From: Betaproteobacteria bacterium HGW-Betaproteobacteria-16
GTDB taxonomy: Bacteria > Pseudomonadota > Gammaproteobacteria > Burkholderiales > Burkholderiaceae_C
NCBI GenBank assembly: GCA_002840835.1
Contig: PHCQ01000033.1
Location: 1-50,153 of the forward strand
Direction of reading: 5' to 3'
Length of the DNA stretch: 50,153 bases
Both the position numbers and the translations under genes were made by a program. Numbering within the stretch: position 1 is the stretch's first letter; every line of letters begins with the position of its first letter. The notes under the pieces were generated by a model. The model had not been told where the DNA came from and did not search any database. It saw nothing but the letters and a program-made list of their open reading frames with translations. Shown here piece after piece: positions 16,337 through 25,607 of this stretch.

Positions 16337-18895
16337 GTGTCGTTGATGCCACCCCTTCACCCCACCCAGCGTTCTGAGCCTGCCCTGGAACCGGCGTTGT
16401 CTGCAGGGAACACATCCATGGGGCGCGGGTCCGCGGTGAATGCCCGCTCGCGTGCGCTGGTGACGGCGGTGATTCTGTTCACCCTGCTGGCGGTCAGTGT
16501 GTTGTGGTGGCAGGCGGAGCGCTCCCGCGACCAGCTGCGCGAGCAGCTCATGGAGCAAGCCGGGCAACGCAGCCTGCACCTGGCCGATGCCATGGCCGGG
16601 CAGGTGGGCATTCTGATGAGCCTGCTCGATCTGAAACTGATGGACCTGCGCCGCGACTGGTTGCGCGATCCTGCAGGCTTCGATCCGGTGGTGCGCAATG
16701 TGCTGGATGCCCTGCCAGCAGGCTTCGTCAGTCACGCCAGCGTGGTGGATGCCAATGGCTATGTGATCTACAACAGCCTCGGTCAGGAAGATCTCACCTA
16801 TGTGGGTGACCGGGCGCACTTTCAAGCGCAGAAAACGGGCGGCGACAAGATCCACATTGGCAAACCGGTCGCTTCGCGCCTGACCGGCCGATGGATCTTC
16901 ATCGTCAGTCGTCCCATCCTGCGAGACGGTCGCTTCGACGGGGTGGTCCAGTTGATGGTGTCAAGCGATGCGGTGGCGCAAAAGCTGGCGATCCTGCAGT
17001 TGTCTGACCAGGATGTGGTGTCCCTGCTTCATGCCGATGGCACCTTCATGGCGCGCAGCCGGGCCAACGACGACGCCATGGGTGTGCAACTCACCTCTGC
17101 CAGACCCTACGTGCAGGACCCGGACATGGAGCGCGGCATCTACCTTGTCAAAGGTCAGCTGGATGATGTGGCGCGCACGTACGGCTGGCGGCGCATCACC
17201 CCCCATCCACTGGTGGTCGCCATCGGACTGGCGGATGCCTCCGTGATGGCGCCCCTGACACCGGCCTTCAAGCGGGGCCGCGCCGTCACAGCGACACTGG
17301 CCGCCCTGCTTTTCATCTGTGGCGGCCTCATCAGCGTGCTGTTGATGCGCGTGGCGCGCAACCAGGCTGTGGCAAAGGCCAACGAGGCCGTTCGTGTGAG
17401 GTTGTTCGAAAGTTCGCACGTGCCCATCGTCGTGATGGACGCCAGGACCGGCCGGATCATCGACTGCAACCAGGCCGCATGCCGCATCTATGGTTATGAA
17501 CACCGGTCCGACGTGCTGGGCGGAACACCCGAGGTGTTTTCCGCGCCCAGGCAATACGACGGCACGCCCTTCAACGAAAAGGCCCGCCACTTTGTCGCGC
17601 AGGCCGTCAAGAAGGGGTCGGTCAAGTTCGACTGGCTGCACCAGCGTCCCGATGGCACCCAGTGGGACGGTGAGGTGAACCTCATGTGCTTTGAGTCCGA
17701 AGGCTGGAAGCTGTTGCAGTTCACGGTGCAGGACATCACTGAAAGCCGCCGGGCAGAGCTTGCATTGAGAGACAGCGAGACGCGCCTGAAGGAGGCCCAG
17801 AGGCTGGCCCATGTGGGCAGTTGGGAACACAACCCGACCACCGGCCTCATCCTCTGGTCCGACGAAATCTACCGCATATTCGAAGTCGATCCTGCGACCT
17901 TCAAGGTCACGATGGAGAGTTTTTTCTCCATTGTTCACCCTGATGACCGGGCGTGGATGCACGAGGCGTACAAACGGTCCGAGCTGACCCGTCAGCCGTT
18001 TGACCTGGTTTACCGGCTGCTCATGCCCGACGGCCGAGTGAAGCATGTGCGCGAAACCGGTCACAGAGAGTTCCAGGGCGATCGGCTGGTGCGCAGCGTG
18101 GGCACCGTGCAGGACATCACGCAGATGCACCAGGCCGAAGAAGCGCTGATACGCCTGAACGAAGAACTGGAGCAACGCGTGGCCGAGCGCACGCGCGAAA
18201 TGACGGTGCTCAACCGCGATCTGGAAGCCTTTGCCTACAGCGTCTCGCACGACCTGCGCACACCCCTGCGCAGCATCGACGGTTACGCGAGCCTGCTTGA
18301 CGCGGAGTTCGGCGATCAGATCCGCGGAGAGGGGCGGTCTTACCTGGAGCGCATCCAGCGTTCAGCGCGCCGCATGGGCAACCTGATCACCGACATGCTG
18401 AGCATGGCCCACCTCAGCCGCGCCGACCTTCAGTGCGAACGCGTCGACCTCAGCGAGATGGCGCGATCCATCGTGGCCGAGATTGCAGGGGGTGAAACAA
18501 GGCGGTCGGTTCAATGGCACATTGAAGATGGCCTGATCGTCCAGGCCGACGCGGGACTCATGCGGGTGGTGTTGCAGAACCTGCTGGGCAACGCGTGGAA
18601 ATACACCAGCCAGACCACACAGGCCCGCATCAGCTTCACCCGACATCGGCATGCCGATGGCCACCAGGAATTCTGTGTGCGCGACAACGGTGCGGGCTTT
18701 GACATGACCTACGCCGAGCAGTTGTTCCAGCCCTTCAAGCGCCTTCACGCCCACCACGAGTTCGAAGGCACGGGTGTGGGGCTGGCCACGGTGCACCGCG
18801 TCATCGAGCGCCATGGTGGCAAGGTGCATGGCGAAGGCAAGGTGGGTGAAGGCGCGGTGTTCTGCTTCACCTTGCCGGGGCCCCCAAGAGGGTGA
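16337..18895 (+). CDS. Membrane PAS-domain sensor histidine kinase
   Basis: 852 aa from GTG 16337 (ATG 16346 is equally possible). TM1 about 37-57, a periplasmic dCache-like domain about 60-310, TM2 about 315-338, two PAS domains (about 350-475 and 480-600, each closing with a QDIT motif), a coiled coil, HisKA with the phospho-acceptor in VSHDLRTPLRSIDGY (H638), and HATPase_c with NLLGNAWKY (N box), DNGAGFD and GTGVGLATV. It senses a periplasmic ligand and phosphorylates an unknown response regulator; none is adjacent, so it is an orphan kinase. It ends 5 bp before the convergent ABC ATPase gene. Confidence 0.93.
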   Translation: MSLMPPLHPTQRSEPALEPALSAGNTSMGRGSAVNARSRALVTAVILFTLLAVSVLWWQAERSRDQLREQLMEQAGQRSLHLADAMAGQVGILMSLLDLKLMDLRRDWLRDPAGFDPVVRNVLDALPAGFVSHASVVDANGYVIYNSLGQEDLTYVGDRAHFQAQKTGGDKIHIGKPVASRLTGRWIFIVSRPILRDGRFDGVVQLMVSSDAVAQKLAILQLSDQDVVSLLHADGTFMARSRANDDAMGVQLTSARPYVQDPDMERGIYLVKGQLDDVARTYGWRRITPHPLVVAIGLADASVMAPLTPAFKRGRAVTATLAALLFICGGLISVLLMRVARNQAVAKANEAVRVRLFESSHVPIVVMDARTGRIIDCNQAACRIYGYEHRSDVLGGTPEVFSAPRQYDGTPFNEKARHFVAQAVKKGSVKFDWLHQRPDGTQWDGEVNLMCFESEGWKLLQFTVQDITESRRAELALRDSETRLKEAQRLAHVGSWEHNPTTGLILWSDEIYRIFEVDPATFKVTMESFFSIVHPDDRAWMHEAYKRSELTRQPFDLVYRLLMPDGRVKHVRETGHREFQGDRLVRSVGTVQDITQMHQAEEALIRLNEELEQRVAERTREMTVLNRDLEAFAYSVSHDLRTPLRSIDGYASLLDAEFGDQIRGEGRSYLERIQRSARRMGNLITDMLSMAHLSRADLQCERVDLSEMARSIVAEIAGGETRRSVQWHIEDGLIVQADAGLMRVVLQNLLGNAWKYTSQTTQARISFTRHRHADGHQEFCVRDNGAGFDMTYAEQLFQPFKRLHAHHEFEGTGVGLATVHRVIERHGGKVHGEGKVGEGAVFCFTLPGPPRG

Positions 18896-18900
18896 ATGCG

Positions 18901-19626
18901 CTACAGGCTGCGACCTTCGCCAGCTTCTTCCACGGTCTGACCGTCGCGGATGTGGTAGATCCGCTTGAAGGTCGGAATGATCTTCTCGTCGTGCGTGACC
19001 ACGATGATCGCCGTCTGGGCCTGTTGCGCCATCTGGTTCAGGATGCGCATCACACCCAGCGCGCGTTCGCTGTCCAGTGGCGCGGTGGGCTCGTCGGCCA
19101 GGATCACCGGCGGTTTGTTGGCCAGCGCCCGCGCGATCGACACGCGCTGCTGCTCGCCGCCCGAAAGCTGTGAGGGCTCCGCCTTCGCGCGGTGCTGCAC
19201 GTCCAGCGCGGTGAGCAACTCCAGCGCGCGTTCACGCGCCCTGACATTCGGTTGTCCAGCAAGCATGGGCATCAGGGCCACGTTGTCGGTCACGTCCAGG
19301 AAAGGAATCAGGTAGGGCGCCTGGAACACGAAGCCGATGCGGTCGCGCCGCAGCGCGCGCAAGTCCCTCACCTTCCAACCGTTGTCGTAGATCACCTCGT
19401 CACCCAGCGTCATCTTGCCGCTGGTGGGTTCGATGATCGCGCCCAGGCATTTCAGCAGCGTGCTCTTGCCTGAGCCCGAGGGCCCGACCAGGCCGACCAC
19501 CTCGCCGGGGGCCACCCGCATGTTCACGTGTTTCAGTGCTTCCACGGCGGTGTCTCCGCTGCCGTATACCTTGCGCAGACCCTCGATCAGAATGCCGCCG
19601 TTTGATGTGCTGTTCATGGGGTTCAT
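18901..19626 (-). CDS. ABC transporter ATP-binding protein (LolD/MacB/DevA type)
   Basis: 241 aa. Walker A GPSGSGKST (48-56), Q-loop FQAPYLIPFLD (Q102), signature LSGGEQQRV (154-162), Walker B VILADEPT (174-181), D-loop PLD, and switch His in VVTHDEKI. It energises the exporter whose permease gene precedes it with an ATGA overlap (ATG 19626; ATG 19617 is also possible). Last gene of the four-gene tetR-hlyD-permease-ATPase operon. Confidence 0.93.
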   Translation of the reverse strand: MNPMNSTSNGGILIEGLRKVYGSGDTAVEALKHVNMRVAPGEVVGLVGPSGSGKSTLLKCLGAIIEPTSGKMTLGDEVIYDNGWKVRDLRALRRDRIGFVFQAPYLIPFLDVTDNVALMPMLAGQPNVRARERALELLTALDVQHRAKAEPSQLSGGEQQRVSIARALANKPPVILADEPTAPLDSERALGVMRILNQMAQQAQTAIIVVTHDEKIIPTFKRIYHIRDGQTVEEAGEGRSL

Positions 19627-20813
19627 CCGATCGCCGCGCCGGGGTCTACCTTCAGCGCCACGCGGATCGCCAGCGTGCTGGCCAGCGCGCAGATCACCAG
19701 GGTCGCCATCAGTCCGGTCACGGCGTCGCCAGGCAGCAGCAGCACAAACTTGGGGAATGCGGGCGCCCAGAACGTGGCGGCCACCTTGCCCACGGCGAAG
19801 CCGATCAGGCCCAGGCCCAGCGCCTGCTGCAGGATCATGCCGGCGATGGTTCGGTCGCGCGTACCAATGAGTTTGAGCACCGCGATCTCGCGCAGCTTGC
19901 CCATGGTCATGGTGTAGATGATGAAGGCCACGATCGCCGCGCTCACGATGGCCAGGATCACCAGGAACATGCCGATCTGCTTCGCCGAATTGGCGATCAG
20001 TTTCACCACCAGGATGTCTTCCATGCCGTCGCGCGTGTACACGCTCAGGTGTTTCCAGCGGCGGATCGGCTCGGCCACCTGCTCGGGCGTGAACCCGGGC
20101 GCGATCTGCACCAGCACCGCGTTCACGTTGCGGCTGCTGGTCTGCAGGTTTTGCACCGCGTCCAGCAGGCCGGGGTTGCCCGGGCGGTTGAAGGCCGGGT
20201 TGGCCGCAGTGCGCGCACGGTCGTTGACGATGGCGTCGTTGTCTTTCAGAAACTGCGTTTCCTGCGCGTCCTTCAGTGGCACGAACAGCATCGGGTCGCC
20301 GCCCGAAGACACCATGCGTCGGGTCAGCCCCACCACGGTGTAGTCGTGCCGGCGGATGCGCACCTTCTCGCCGAGCTGGAACCCGGTCTTGATGTCGGCC
20401 ACCGCTTCGTAATGGCTGCGCGTGAGGTGCCGCCCGGCGACCAGGTAGCCCGGGGCGCCCGGCTGGCCGGGCTCAATGCCCACCACCATCACGCGGTTAT
20501 CTTTACCCTGGCGCGCCACCTGCATGGTGAAATAGGTCACGTTGGCTGCCGTGGCCACGCCCGGCATGCCGCGCACGCTGCGCACCACGTCTTCCTTGAT
20601 GCTCGACGACTCGGCGTACGGGCCCTGCGTGTCCTTCTGCACCACCCACAGGTCGGCGCGGCTGTTGGCCAGCAGCGCGTGCGCGTCGTCCACCATGCCG
20701 CGGTACACGCCGGCCATGGTCAGCGTCACGCCAATCAGCAGGCCCAGGCCCAAGCCGGTCAGCACGTACTTGCTCCATCCGTGCAGGATGTCGCGCCCCG
20801 CCAGGCTGATCAC
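19623..20813 (-). CDS. ABC transporter permease (MacB/DevC/FtsX type)
   Basis: 396 aa starting at GTG 20813, which overlaps the adaptor gene's TGA. TM1 about 15-35, a large periplasmic MacB-like core domain (about 45-265), then three C-terminal TMs with the FtsX-domain stretch TMTMGKLREIAVLKLIGTRDRTI. With the HlyD-type adaptor it should form a tripartite or bipartite efflux pump driven by the ATPase. Cargo unknown (a lipid, peptide or drug is possible). An upstream in-frame extension to 21002 lies inside the adaptor gene and is rejected. Confidence 0.92.
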   Translation of the reverse strand: MISLAGRDILHGWSKYVLTGLGLGLLIGVTLTMAGVYRGMVDDAHALLANSRADLWVVQKDTQGPYAESSSIKEDVVRSVRGMPGVATAANVTYFTMQVARQGKDNRVMVVGIEPGQPGAPGYLVAGRHLTRSHYEAVADIKTGFQLGEKVRIRRHDYTVVGLTRRMVSSGGDPMLFVPLKDAQETQFLKDNDAIVNDRARTAANPAFNRPGNPGLLDAVQNLQTSSRNVNAVLVQIAPGFTPEQVAEPIRRWKHLSVYTRDGMEDILVVKLIANSAKQIGMFLVILAIVSAAIVAFIIYTMTMGKLREIAVLKLIGTRDRTIAGMILQQALGLGLIGFAVGKVAATFWAPAFPKFVLLLPGDAVTGLMATLVICALASTLAIRVALKVDPGAAIG

Positions 20814-22006
20814 TTCGCCTCTCCTGCGGGGACCAACTGGTCCACCACCGCGATGCGCGCATCGGGCTTCAGTGCGCTCTGGCTGTACAGCACCACCGTG
20901 TCGCCTTCGCGCAGTCCATCCAGCGCCTGCACCATGCCGTCCAGTCCCTGCGCACCCAGCGAGACCGGCGCGAACACCAGTGCGCCTTCCTCGAGCCGCC
21001 ACACGCCCGTTTTCCCGCTGTGCTGCTGCACGGCCGCATTGGGCAGCAGCAGGCTCTCGGGGGTGGCAGGCAGGGTCAGGGTCACCTCGGCCATCTCGCC
21101 CACCGATACGCCCGCTGGCAGGGCGTCAAAGCGCACCATCGCCAGCCGCTCCTCGGTCACGCTGTCGGCCAGCGCTTCCACGCGTTCGACGCGACCGGCA
21201 AAGGCTTCTTCCGGGCGGGAACGCAGGGTGATGCGCGCCACCAGGCCCGGAGCCAGTCCGGCAGAACGGCCCTGGTCCACCCGCAGCTTGACCCACAGGC
21301 TGTCTGGGTCCATCAGCCGAAGCACGGCCTGGCCCGCCACCACCGTGGTGCCGGCCTCGGCGTCACGCGCGGTCACCACCGCTGCGGCAGGCGCCACCAG
21401 TTTGAGGTTGCCGCGCTGCTGCGCCAGCGCGGCGCGTTCGGCGCGCAGACGGGTGATGTCCTGCGCGCTGCCGCCAAGATTCGCCTGTGCGGCCTGCAGC
21501 CCGGCGTTGGCCGAGGCCACCTCTTGTGACCGCGCTTCCAGCGCGCCCGCGCTGATGAAGTTTTGTCGGGCCAGGTCCTCGTTGCGTTTCAGGTTCGCCG
21601 CTGCCAGCGCGCGCCGCGCCTGCGCATCGGCCACCTGTGCACCTACCGCCTGTTGTGCGCTTTGTGCTCGGGCCAGCGATGCGTCCAGCGCCGCGAGCCG
21701 CTGATCCAGATCGACCGGGTCCATCTCCGCCAGCGCCTGGCCCGGTTGAACCGTCTCGCCCACGTCCACCTTCACATCCAGCACGCGCCCGGCCACGGTG
21801 GGGCCGACCATCCAGCTGCGCCGTGCCTCCACCTGGCCAATGCCAAAGATCTCCGGTGCCACGCGGCCTTTTTTCACCTCGGTCACTTGCACCTTGATGG
21901 GCGCCAGCGGGCCGGTGCGCAACGCCACGAAGGCCAGCGCGCCCAGCAGCGCCAATGCCAGAATGCCCAGCAACAGCCGGCGGGAATTTTGAGGGTTCAT
22001 CTTCAT
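20810..22006 (-). CDS. HlyD-family periplasmic adaptor (membrane fusion protein)
   Basis: 398 aa. An N-terminal membrane anchor (about 9-28), beta-barrel/lipoyl halves with GRVLDVKVDVGETVQPGQALAEMDPVDL (about 72-100) and the second lipoyl half VTARDAEAGTTVVAGQAVLRL, separated by an alanine-rich coiled-coil hairpin (about 100-210), then beta-barrel and membrane-proximal domains. It bridges the inner-membrane permease to an outer-membrane channel; no TolC-type gene is present. It overlaps the TetR gene's stop (ATGA) and the permease start (GTGA). Confidence 0.93.
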   Translation of the reverse strand: MKMNPQNSRRLLLGILALALLGALAFVALRTGPLAPIKVQVTEVKKGRVAPEIFGIGQVEARRSWMVGPTVAGRVLDVKVDVGETVQPGQALAEMDPVDLDQRLAALDASLARAQSAQQAVGAQVADAQARRALAAANLKRNEDLARQNFISAGALEARSQEVASANAGLQAAQANLGGSAQDITRLRAERAALAQQRGNLKLVAPAAAVVTARDAEAGTTVVAGQAVLRLMDPDSLWVKLRVDQGRSAGLAPGLVARITLRSRPEEAFAGRVERVEALADSVTEERLAMVRFDALPAGVSVGEMAEVTLTLPATPESLLLPNAAVQQHSGKTGVWRLEEGALVFAPVSLGAQGLDGMVQALDGLREGDTVVLYSQSALKPDARIAVVDQLVPAGEAK

Positions 22007-22635
22007 GCGTGTGACTCCTGGGTGCGGCGGGCCCGGGCGGGCGGCGCGGCGATGGCTTGGTGAAACAGGGCAAACACGCCAGGCGCCAATGCACGCATGG
22101 CTCCCACCTTCCCGATCAGCAGTGACTGCATCACCAGACCCTGCACCGAGCCGATGAACAGCACGGCGGCGGCGGCGAGGTCGGTGCCGGGTGTCAGCTG
22201 TTTCGAGGCTTGGGCCTGTTGAAGCAAGCCGTTGAGCAGCGTGCGGTAGGCCTGCATCAGTCTGCGCACACCTTCCTTGAGCGGTGTGTCTTGCGGCTGC
22301 TGCAACTCCTGGAAGATCACACGTGGCACGCCCGGCTGCTCCACCACAAAATCCACGTGCGCCATGAATACCGCCCGGAGCGCCGCCATGGGTTGCGCAT
22401 GTGCGGTGGCTGCGGCTTGCAGGCGCGCCAGCAGGTCCTGGTGCACAAAATCGATCACGGCCAGCCAGATGGCTTCCTTGTTCTCGAAGTGGCGAAACAC
22501 CGCACCCTGCGTGATGCCCACCGCCTGCGCCAGTGCGGCTGTGGTCACTTCCGCCGGGCTGCGTTCAGCGGCCAGCGCCAGTGCGGCGGCCACCAGTTCG
22601 GCCTGGCGGGTATGGGTGGCTTGTTTGATTCGCAT
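22003..22635 (-). CDS. TetR/AcrR-family regulator
   Basis: 210 aa. N-terminal HTH about residues 13-58 with TTAALAQAVGITQGAVFRHFENKEAIW, followed by a helical ligand-binding domain. First gene of the exporter operon, so it is likely an autorepressor that is relieved by a pump substrate (inference). Its ATG 22635 follows an AT-rich promoter with a palindrome (22644-22672). Confidence 0.93.
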   Translation of the reverse strand: MRIKQATHTRQAELVAAALALAAERSPAEVTTAALAQAVGITQGAVFRHFENKEAIWLAVIDFVHQDLLARLQAAATAHAQPMAALRAVFMAHVDFVVEQPGVPRVIFQELQQPQDTPLKEGVRRLMQAYRTLLNGLLQQAQASKQLTPGTDLAAAAVLFIGSVQGLVMQSLLIGKVGAMRALAPGVFALFHQAIAAPPARARRTQESHA

Positions 22636-22643
22636 AAGACGAG

Positions 22644-22672
22644 AATGTAATTTAGTAATTACTTATATTCAA
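22644..22672 (-). promoter_or_regulatory. Promoter/operator of the TetR-exporter operon
   Basis: On the minus strand TTGAAT (-35, 22672-22667), a 17-nt spacer and TACATT (-10, 22649-22644) match sigma-70 spacing. The spacer holds TNAGTAATTACTNA (22652-22665), a 14-bp palindrome around GTAATTAC, fitting a TetR operator that would block RNA polymerase. The predicted transcript would start about 2 nt before the ATG, i.e. nearly leaderless. The region is strikingly AT-rich against its surroundings. Confidence 0.6.
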
Positions 22673-22742
22673 GTCTGTAAATCAAGAAAATCCATTTCCA
22701 TCCCTCGCCGCTGTGGCGGCGGAGAGCCGCAGCGGGTGCGGC

Positions 22743-24194
22743 TCAGAAACTCCCGAACACCGTGCCCAGCGTCACCACCGCCACCAGCGCCAGCAGCGGG
22801 AACGCCACCGCCACCATGAAGATGTCGAAATAGCTCTTGCGGTGTGACAAACCGCAGATGCCCAGCAGTGTGATCACTGCGCCGTTGTGGGGCAGGGCGT
22901 CGAGTCCGCCGGTGGCAATGGCGGTCACGCGGTGCAGCAGGTCCGGCGAAATGCCGGCGGCCTGGCCCATGGCCAGCCAGGTGTCGCCCAGCGTCTGAAG
23001 CGCAATGCTCATGCCGCCCGAGGCCGAGCCGGTGATGCCGGCCAGGATGTTGACCGCGATCGACATGCTCACCAGCGGGTTGCCAGGCGCAATGCCCAGC
23101 ACCGCGTCGCGGATCAGCGTGAAGCCGGCGAGCGAGGCGATCACCGCGCCGAAGCCCACTTGTGACGCGGTGTTGAGCAGCGGCAGCACCGAGCTGGTGG
23201 CGCCGGCTTCCAGTGTGGTGACCAGGGCCGTCAGGCGCTGGCGTTGCAGCACCAGCAACAGCACAATGGCGGCGCTGAGCGCGCCGATCACGGCCCAGAT
23301 GCCGCGCAGGTTGTTGATGTGTGTTGCGCCGAAGCGCGGCTCGGTCAGGTAGGCGGTGTCAAGGCTTGGAAACAACCAGGTGGCCAGGACGTAATTGAGC
23401 GCGATCACCAGCACCACGGGCGCGATGGCCAGGGCGAAGGCGAGACCGCTGAATGCGGGCCTGTCAGCGGGTTGGGCAAGCGCATCGGCACTGGCCACAC
23501 CGGCTCTGGGCGTCGTCGCGGGATCGTCCAGCGCGGGTGCATCGGCATCTTCGCCGTAGCCTTCGCCCCGGCCTTTGGCGTTGGCGGCGCGACGCATGAG
23601 CCACAGCGTGCCCAGCACCAGCATCACCACGCCGCCGATCAGCCCCAGCCCCGGCGCGGCAAACGGCGTGGTGCCGAAGTAGGGCATGGGAATGGCGTTC
23701 TGGATGGCGGGTGTGCCGGGCAGCGCCGTCATGGTGAAGGTGAACGCACCCAGCGCAATGGTGCCGGGGATGAGGCGCTTGGGTACATTCGCATGGCGAA
23801 ACAGCGCCGCCGCGATGGGGTAGACCGCGAACGCCACCACGAACAGCGACACGCCACCGTAGGTGAGCACCGCGCAGGCCAGCACGATGGACAGGATGGC
23901 GCGCTGTTCGCCCAGGCCGGCCACGATGCCCTGCGCGATCACCTGCGCCGCACCCGAGGCCTCCATGAGTTTGCCGAACACGGCGCCCAGCAGGAACAGC
24001 GGAAAGAACGCGATCACGAATCCACCCAGCGCCGGCATGAAGACCTGGGTGTAGCTGGCCAGCAGCGGCGCACCGGGTGTGAAGGCGGCGGCCAGCAAGG
24101 CCATGAGCGGTGCGAGGATGAGCACGCTCACGCCGCGGTAGGCCAGCGCCATCAGCAGCACCAGCGCGAGCACGATACCAGCGATGCTGCTCAC
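22743..24194 (-). CDS. GntP-family permease
   Basis: 483 aa with about 12 transmembrane segments. It starts at GTG 24194, overlapping the patatin stop as GTGA; the longer frame to 24263 is inside the patatin gene. Family features are an N-terminal AGIVLALVLLMALAYRGVSV, GAVFGKLMEASGAAQVIA, GTIALGAFTFTMTALPGTPAIQNAIP and the C-terminal GGLDALPHNGAVITLLGICG. GntP carriers import gluconate, hydroxybutyrate or similar hydroxy-acids with protons. Translational coupling to a patatin suggests a shared substrate pathway, possibly of lipid or hydroxyalkanoate origin (inference). Confidence 0.9.
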   Translation of the reverse strand: MSSIAGIVLALVLLMALAYRGVSVLILAPLMALLAAAFTPGAPLLASYTQVFMPALGGFVIAFFPLFLLGAVFGKLMEASGAAQVIAQGIVAGLGEQRAILSIVLACAVLTYGGVSLFVVAFAVYPIAAALFRHANVPKRLIPGTIALGAFTFTMTALPGTPAIQNAIPMPYFGTTPFAAPGLGLIGGVVMLVLGTLWLMRRAANAKGRGEGYGEDADAPALDDPATTPRAGVASADALAQPADRPAFSGLAFALAIAPVVLVIALNYVLATWLFPSLDTAYLTEPRFGATHINNLRGIWAVIGALSAAIVLLLVLQRQRLTALVTTLEAGATSSVLPLLNTASQVGFGAVIASLAGFTLIRDAVLGIAPGNPLVSMSIAVNILAGITGSASGGMSIALQTLGDTWLAMGQAAGISPDLLHRVTAIATGGLDALPHNGAVITLLGICGLSHRKSYFDIFMVAVAFPLLALVAVVTLGTVFGSF

Positions 24195-25288
24195 GACGCC
24201 AGCACTCCAGACAGGTCCAGGCTGCTGCGCACGCCGATGTCTGCGCCGTGCTGGGTCAACCACTCGTCAGCGGCCTTGAAGCCGAGATCGTGCAACTGCG
24301 ACAGAAACGCCCAGTGCGTGGTGGTCTTGCTGCCCGCACCCAGCGGCGTCAGCGACGCACCGCCATCAATCAGGTGCACGCGCAGCGCGTCGACGCGCTG
24401 GAACAGCGGGTTGCGGTAGGCATGGCCGGGTCGCCCTTCGTCCGCGATCAATTGCTTGAGCAAGGCGATGGAGCGCATCTCCTTGACCAGGCTGGCATTG
24501 AAGGTGACTTCGTTGATGCGGTCGAGAATGTCGCCGGCGCTGGTGGGCACAGCCTCGCGTTGAATGGGATTGATCTGCACCAGCAGCAGGTCGTCGGCCA
24601 GGCTCTCGGTAATCAATGGCATCAGCGACGGGTTGCCGGCGTAGCCGCCGTCCCAGTAACCCTCGCCGTCAATCTCCACCGCCTGGAACATCAGCGGCAG
24701 GCAGGCCGAGGCCATCACCATGTCGGCGTTGAGCGTGCGCTGGTCGAACACCCGCAGCGCTCCGGTGCGGACCTGCGTGGCAGCGATGAAGAGTTGCGTC
24801 TTGTGGCAATGGCGCACGCGATCGAAGTCCACCGTGTCCAGCAAAATGTCGCGCAGCGGGTTCAGGTTCAAGGGATTGAGCTGGTAGGGCGAAAGCTGTT
24901 GCCCCCACAGGCTGGCGGCGCGTTTCCAGGGTTCGATCCAGGGCGAGAGCCAGTCTGCGGCCGGCCCCAACAGGGCGCCCACGGCGCTGTTCTGCAAATG
25001 GTGGAATGGTGACGACTGCGACACCCGCCGCCAGAAGTCGCGCAGCACGCGACGCGCCCCATCCCGCCCGCCGTCCATCAAGCCGGCCGCCAGTGCCACG
25101 GCGTTCATGGCGCCGGCGCTGGTGCCGCTGATGGCGGCAATCTCCAGCCGGTCTTCCTCCAGCAGCCGGTCCAGCACGCCCCAGGTGAAAGCGCCGTGCG
25201 AACCGCCGCCTTGCAAGGCCAGGTCAATTTGTCGGCAGGGGCTTGTGCGGCCGGTGGCGCGGGCTCGGGTGTGCTGGGGTTGGCTCAT
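24191..25288 (-). CDS. Patatin-like phospholipase family protein
   Basis: 365 aa. Oxyanion motif QGGGSHGAF (26-34), nucleophile elbow GTSAG (55-59, Ser57) and catalytic Asp in WDGGYAGNP (D213) form the patatin Ser-Asp dyad. No signal peptide, so it is cytoplasmic or peripheral. It would hydrolyse acyl esters of phospholipids or, in some bacteria, storage polyester. A 4-bp overlap with the GntP permease indicates an operon. Confidence 0.92.
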   Translation of the reverse strand: MSQPQHTRARATGRTSPCRQIDLALQGGGSHGAFTWGVLDRLLEEDRLEIAAISGTSAGAMNAVALAAGLMDGGRDGARRVLRDFWRRVSQSSPFHHLQNSAVGALLGPAADWLSPWIEPWKRAASLWGQQLSPYQLNPLNLNPLRDILLDTVDFDRVRHCHKTQLFIAATQVRTGALRVFDQRTLNADMVMASACLPLMFQAVEIDGEGYWDGGYAGNPSLMPLITESLADDLLLVQINPIQREAVPTSAGDILDRINEVTFNASLVKEMRSIALLKQLIADEGRPGHAYRNPLFQRVDALRVHLIDGGASLTPLGAGSKTTTHWAFLSQLHDLGFKAADEWLTQHGADIGVRSSLDLSGVLAS

Positions 25289-25607
25289 GCGGGTTCCTCG
25301 TCAACGGCCTATTGTGCATTGCAGCAATTCATGAGATGCGCGTCGCCACGCGGTGCTGGTGTGCTGGCCACGTGTGCGGTGCGGGGACTGGCCGCGGCAC
25401 ATGCCAGGACGTTGTATCGCGCACACGCTCCTTGTGCGAAATTTCAGACTTCCCCAGCGTATTTCATCGTTGCGGTTTGTCGTTTTCTTCAGGGACACGT
25501 TTCTGGTTCATGCTGCAAACGGCAGGCCATCCGCCCCCTCCAACTTTTTTGGCGCAGCGTGGACGGGTCTGCCTTGAATGGAGACCCTCCAGACGCTTTG
25601 AAGCAGC
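25289..25607. other. Intergenic interval between divergent patatin and BLUF genes
   Basis: 319 bp. Both promoters should lie here. The stretch from about 25440 to 25560 is richer in T than its surroundings, but I could not identify a clear promoter pair, terminator or conserved ORF. Confidence 0.4.

Noticed and set aside
19536..21704. 722-codon frame antisense to the exporter genes
   Set aside because: It runs across three real overlapping genes and has no recognisable domain.
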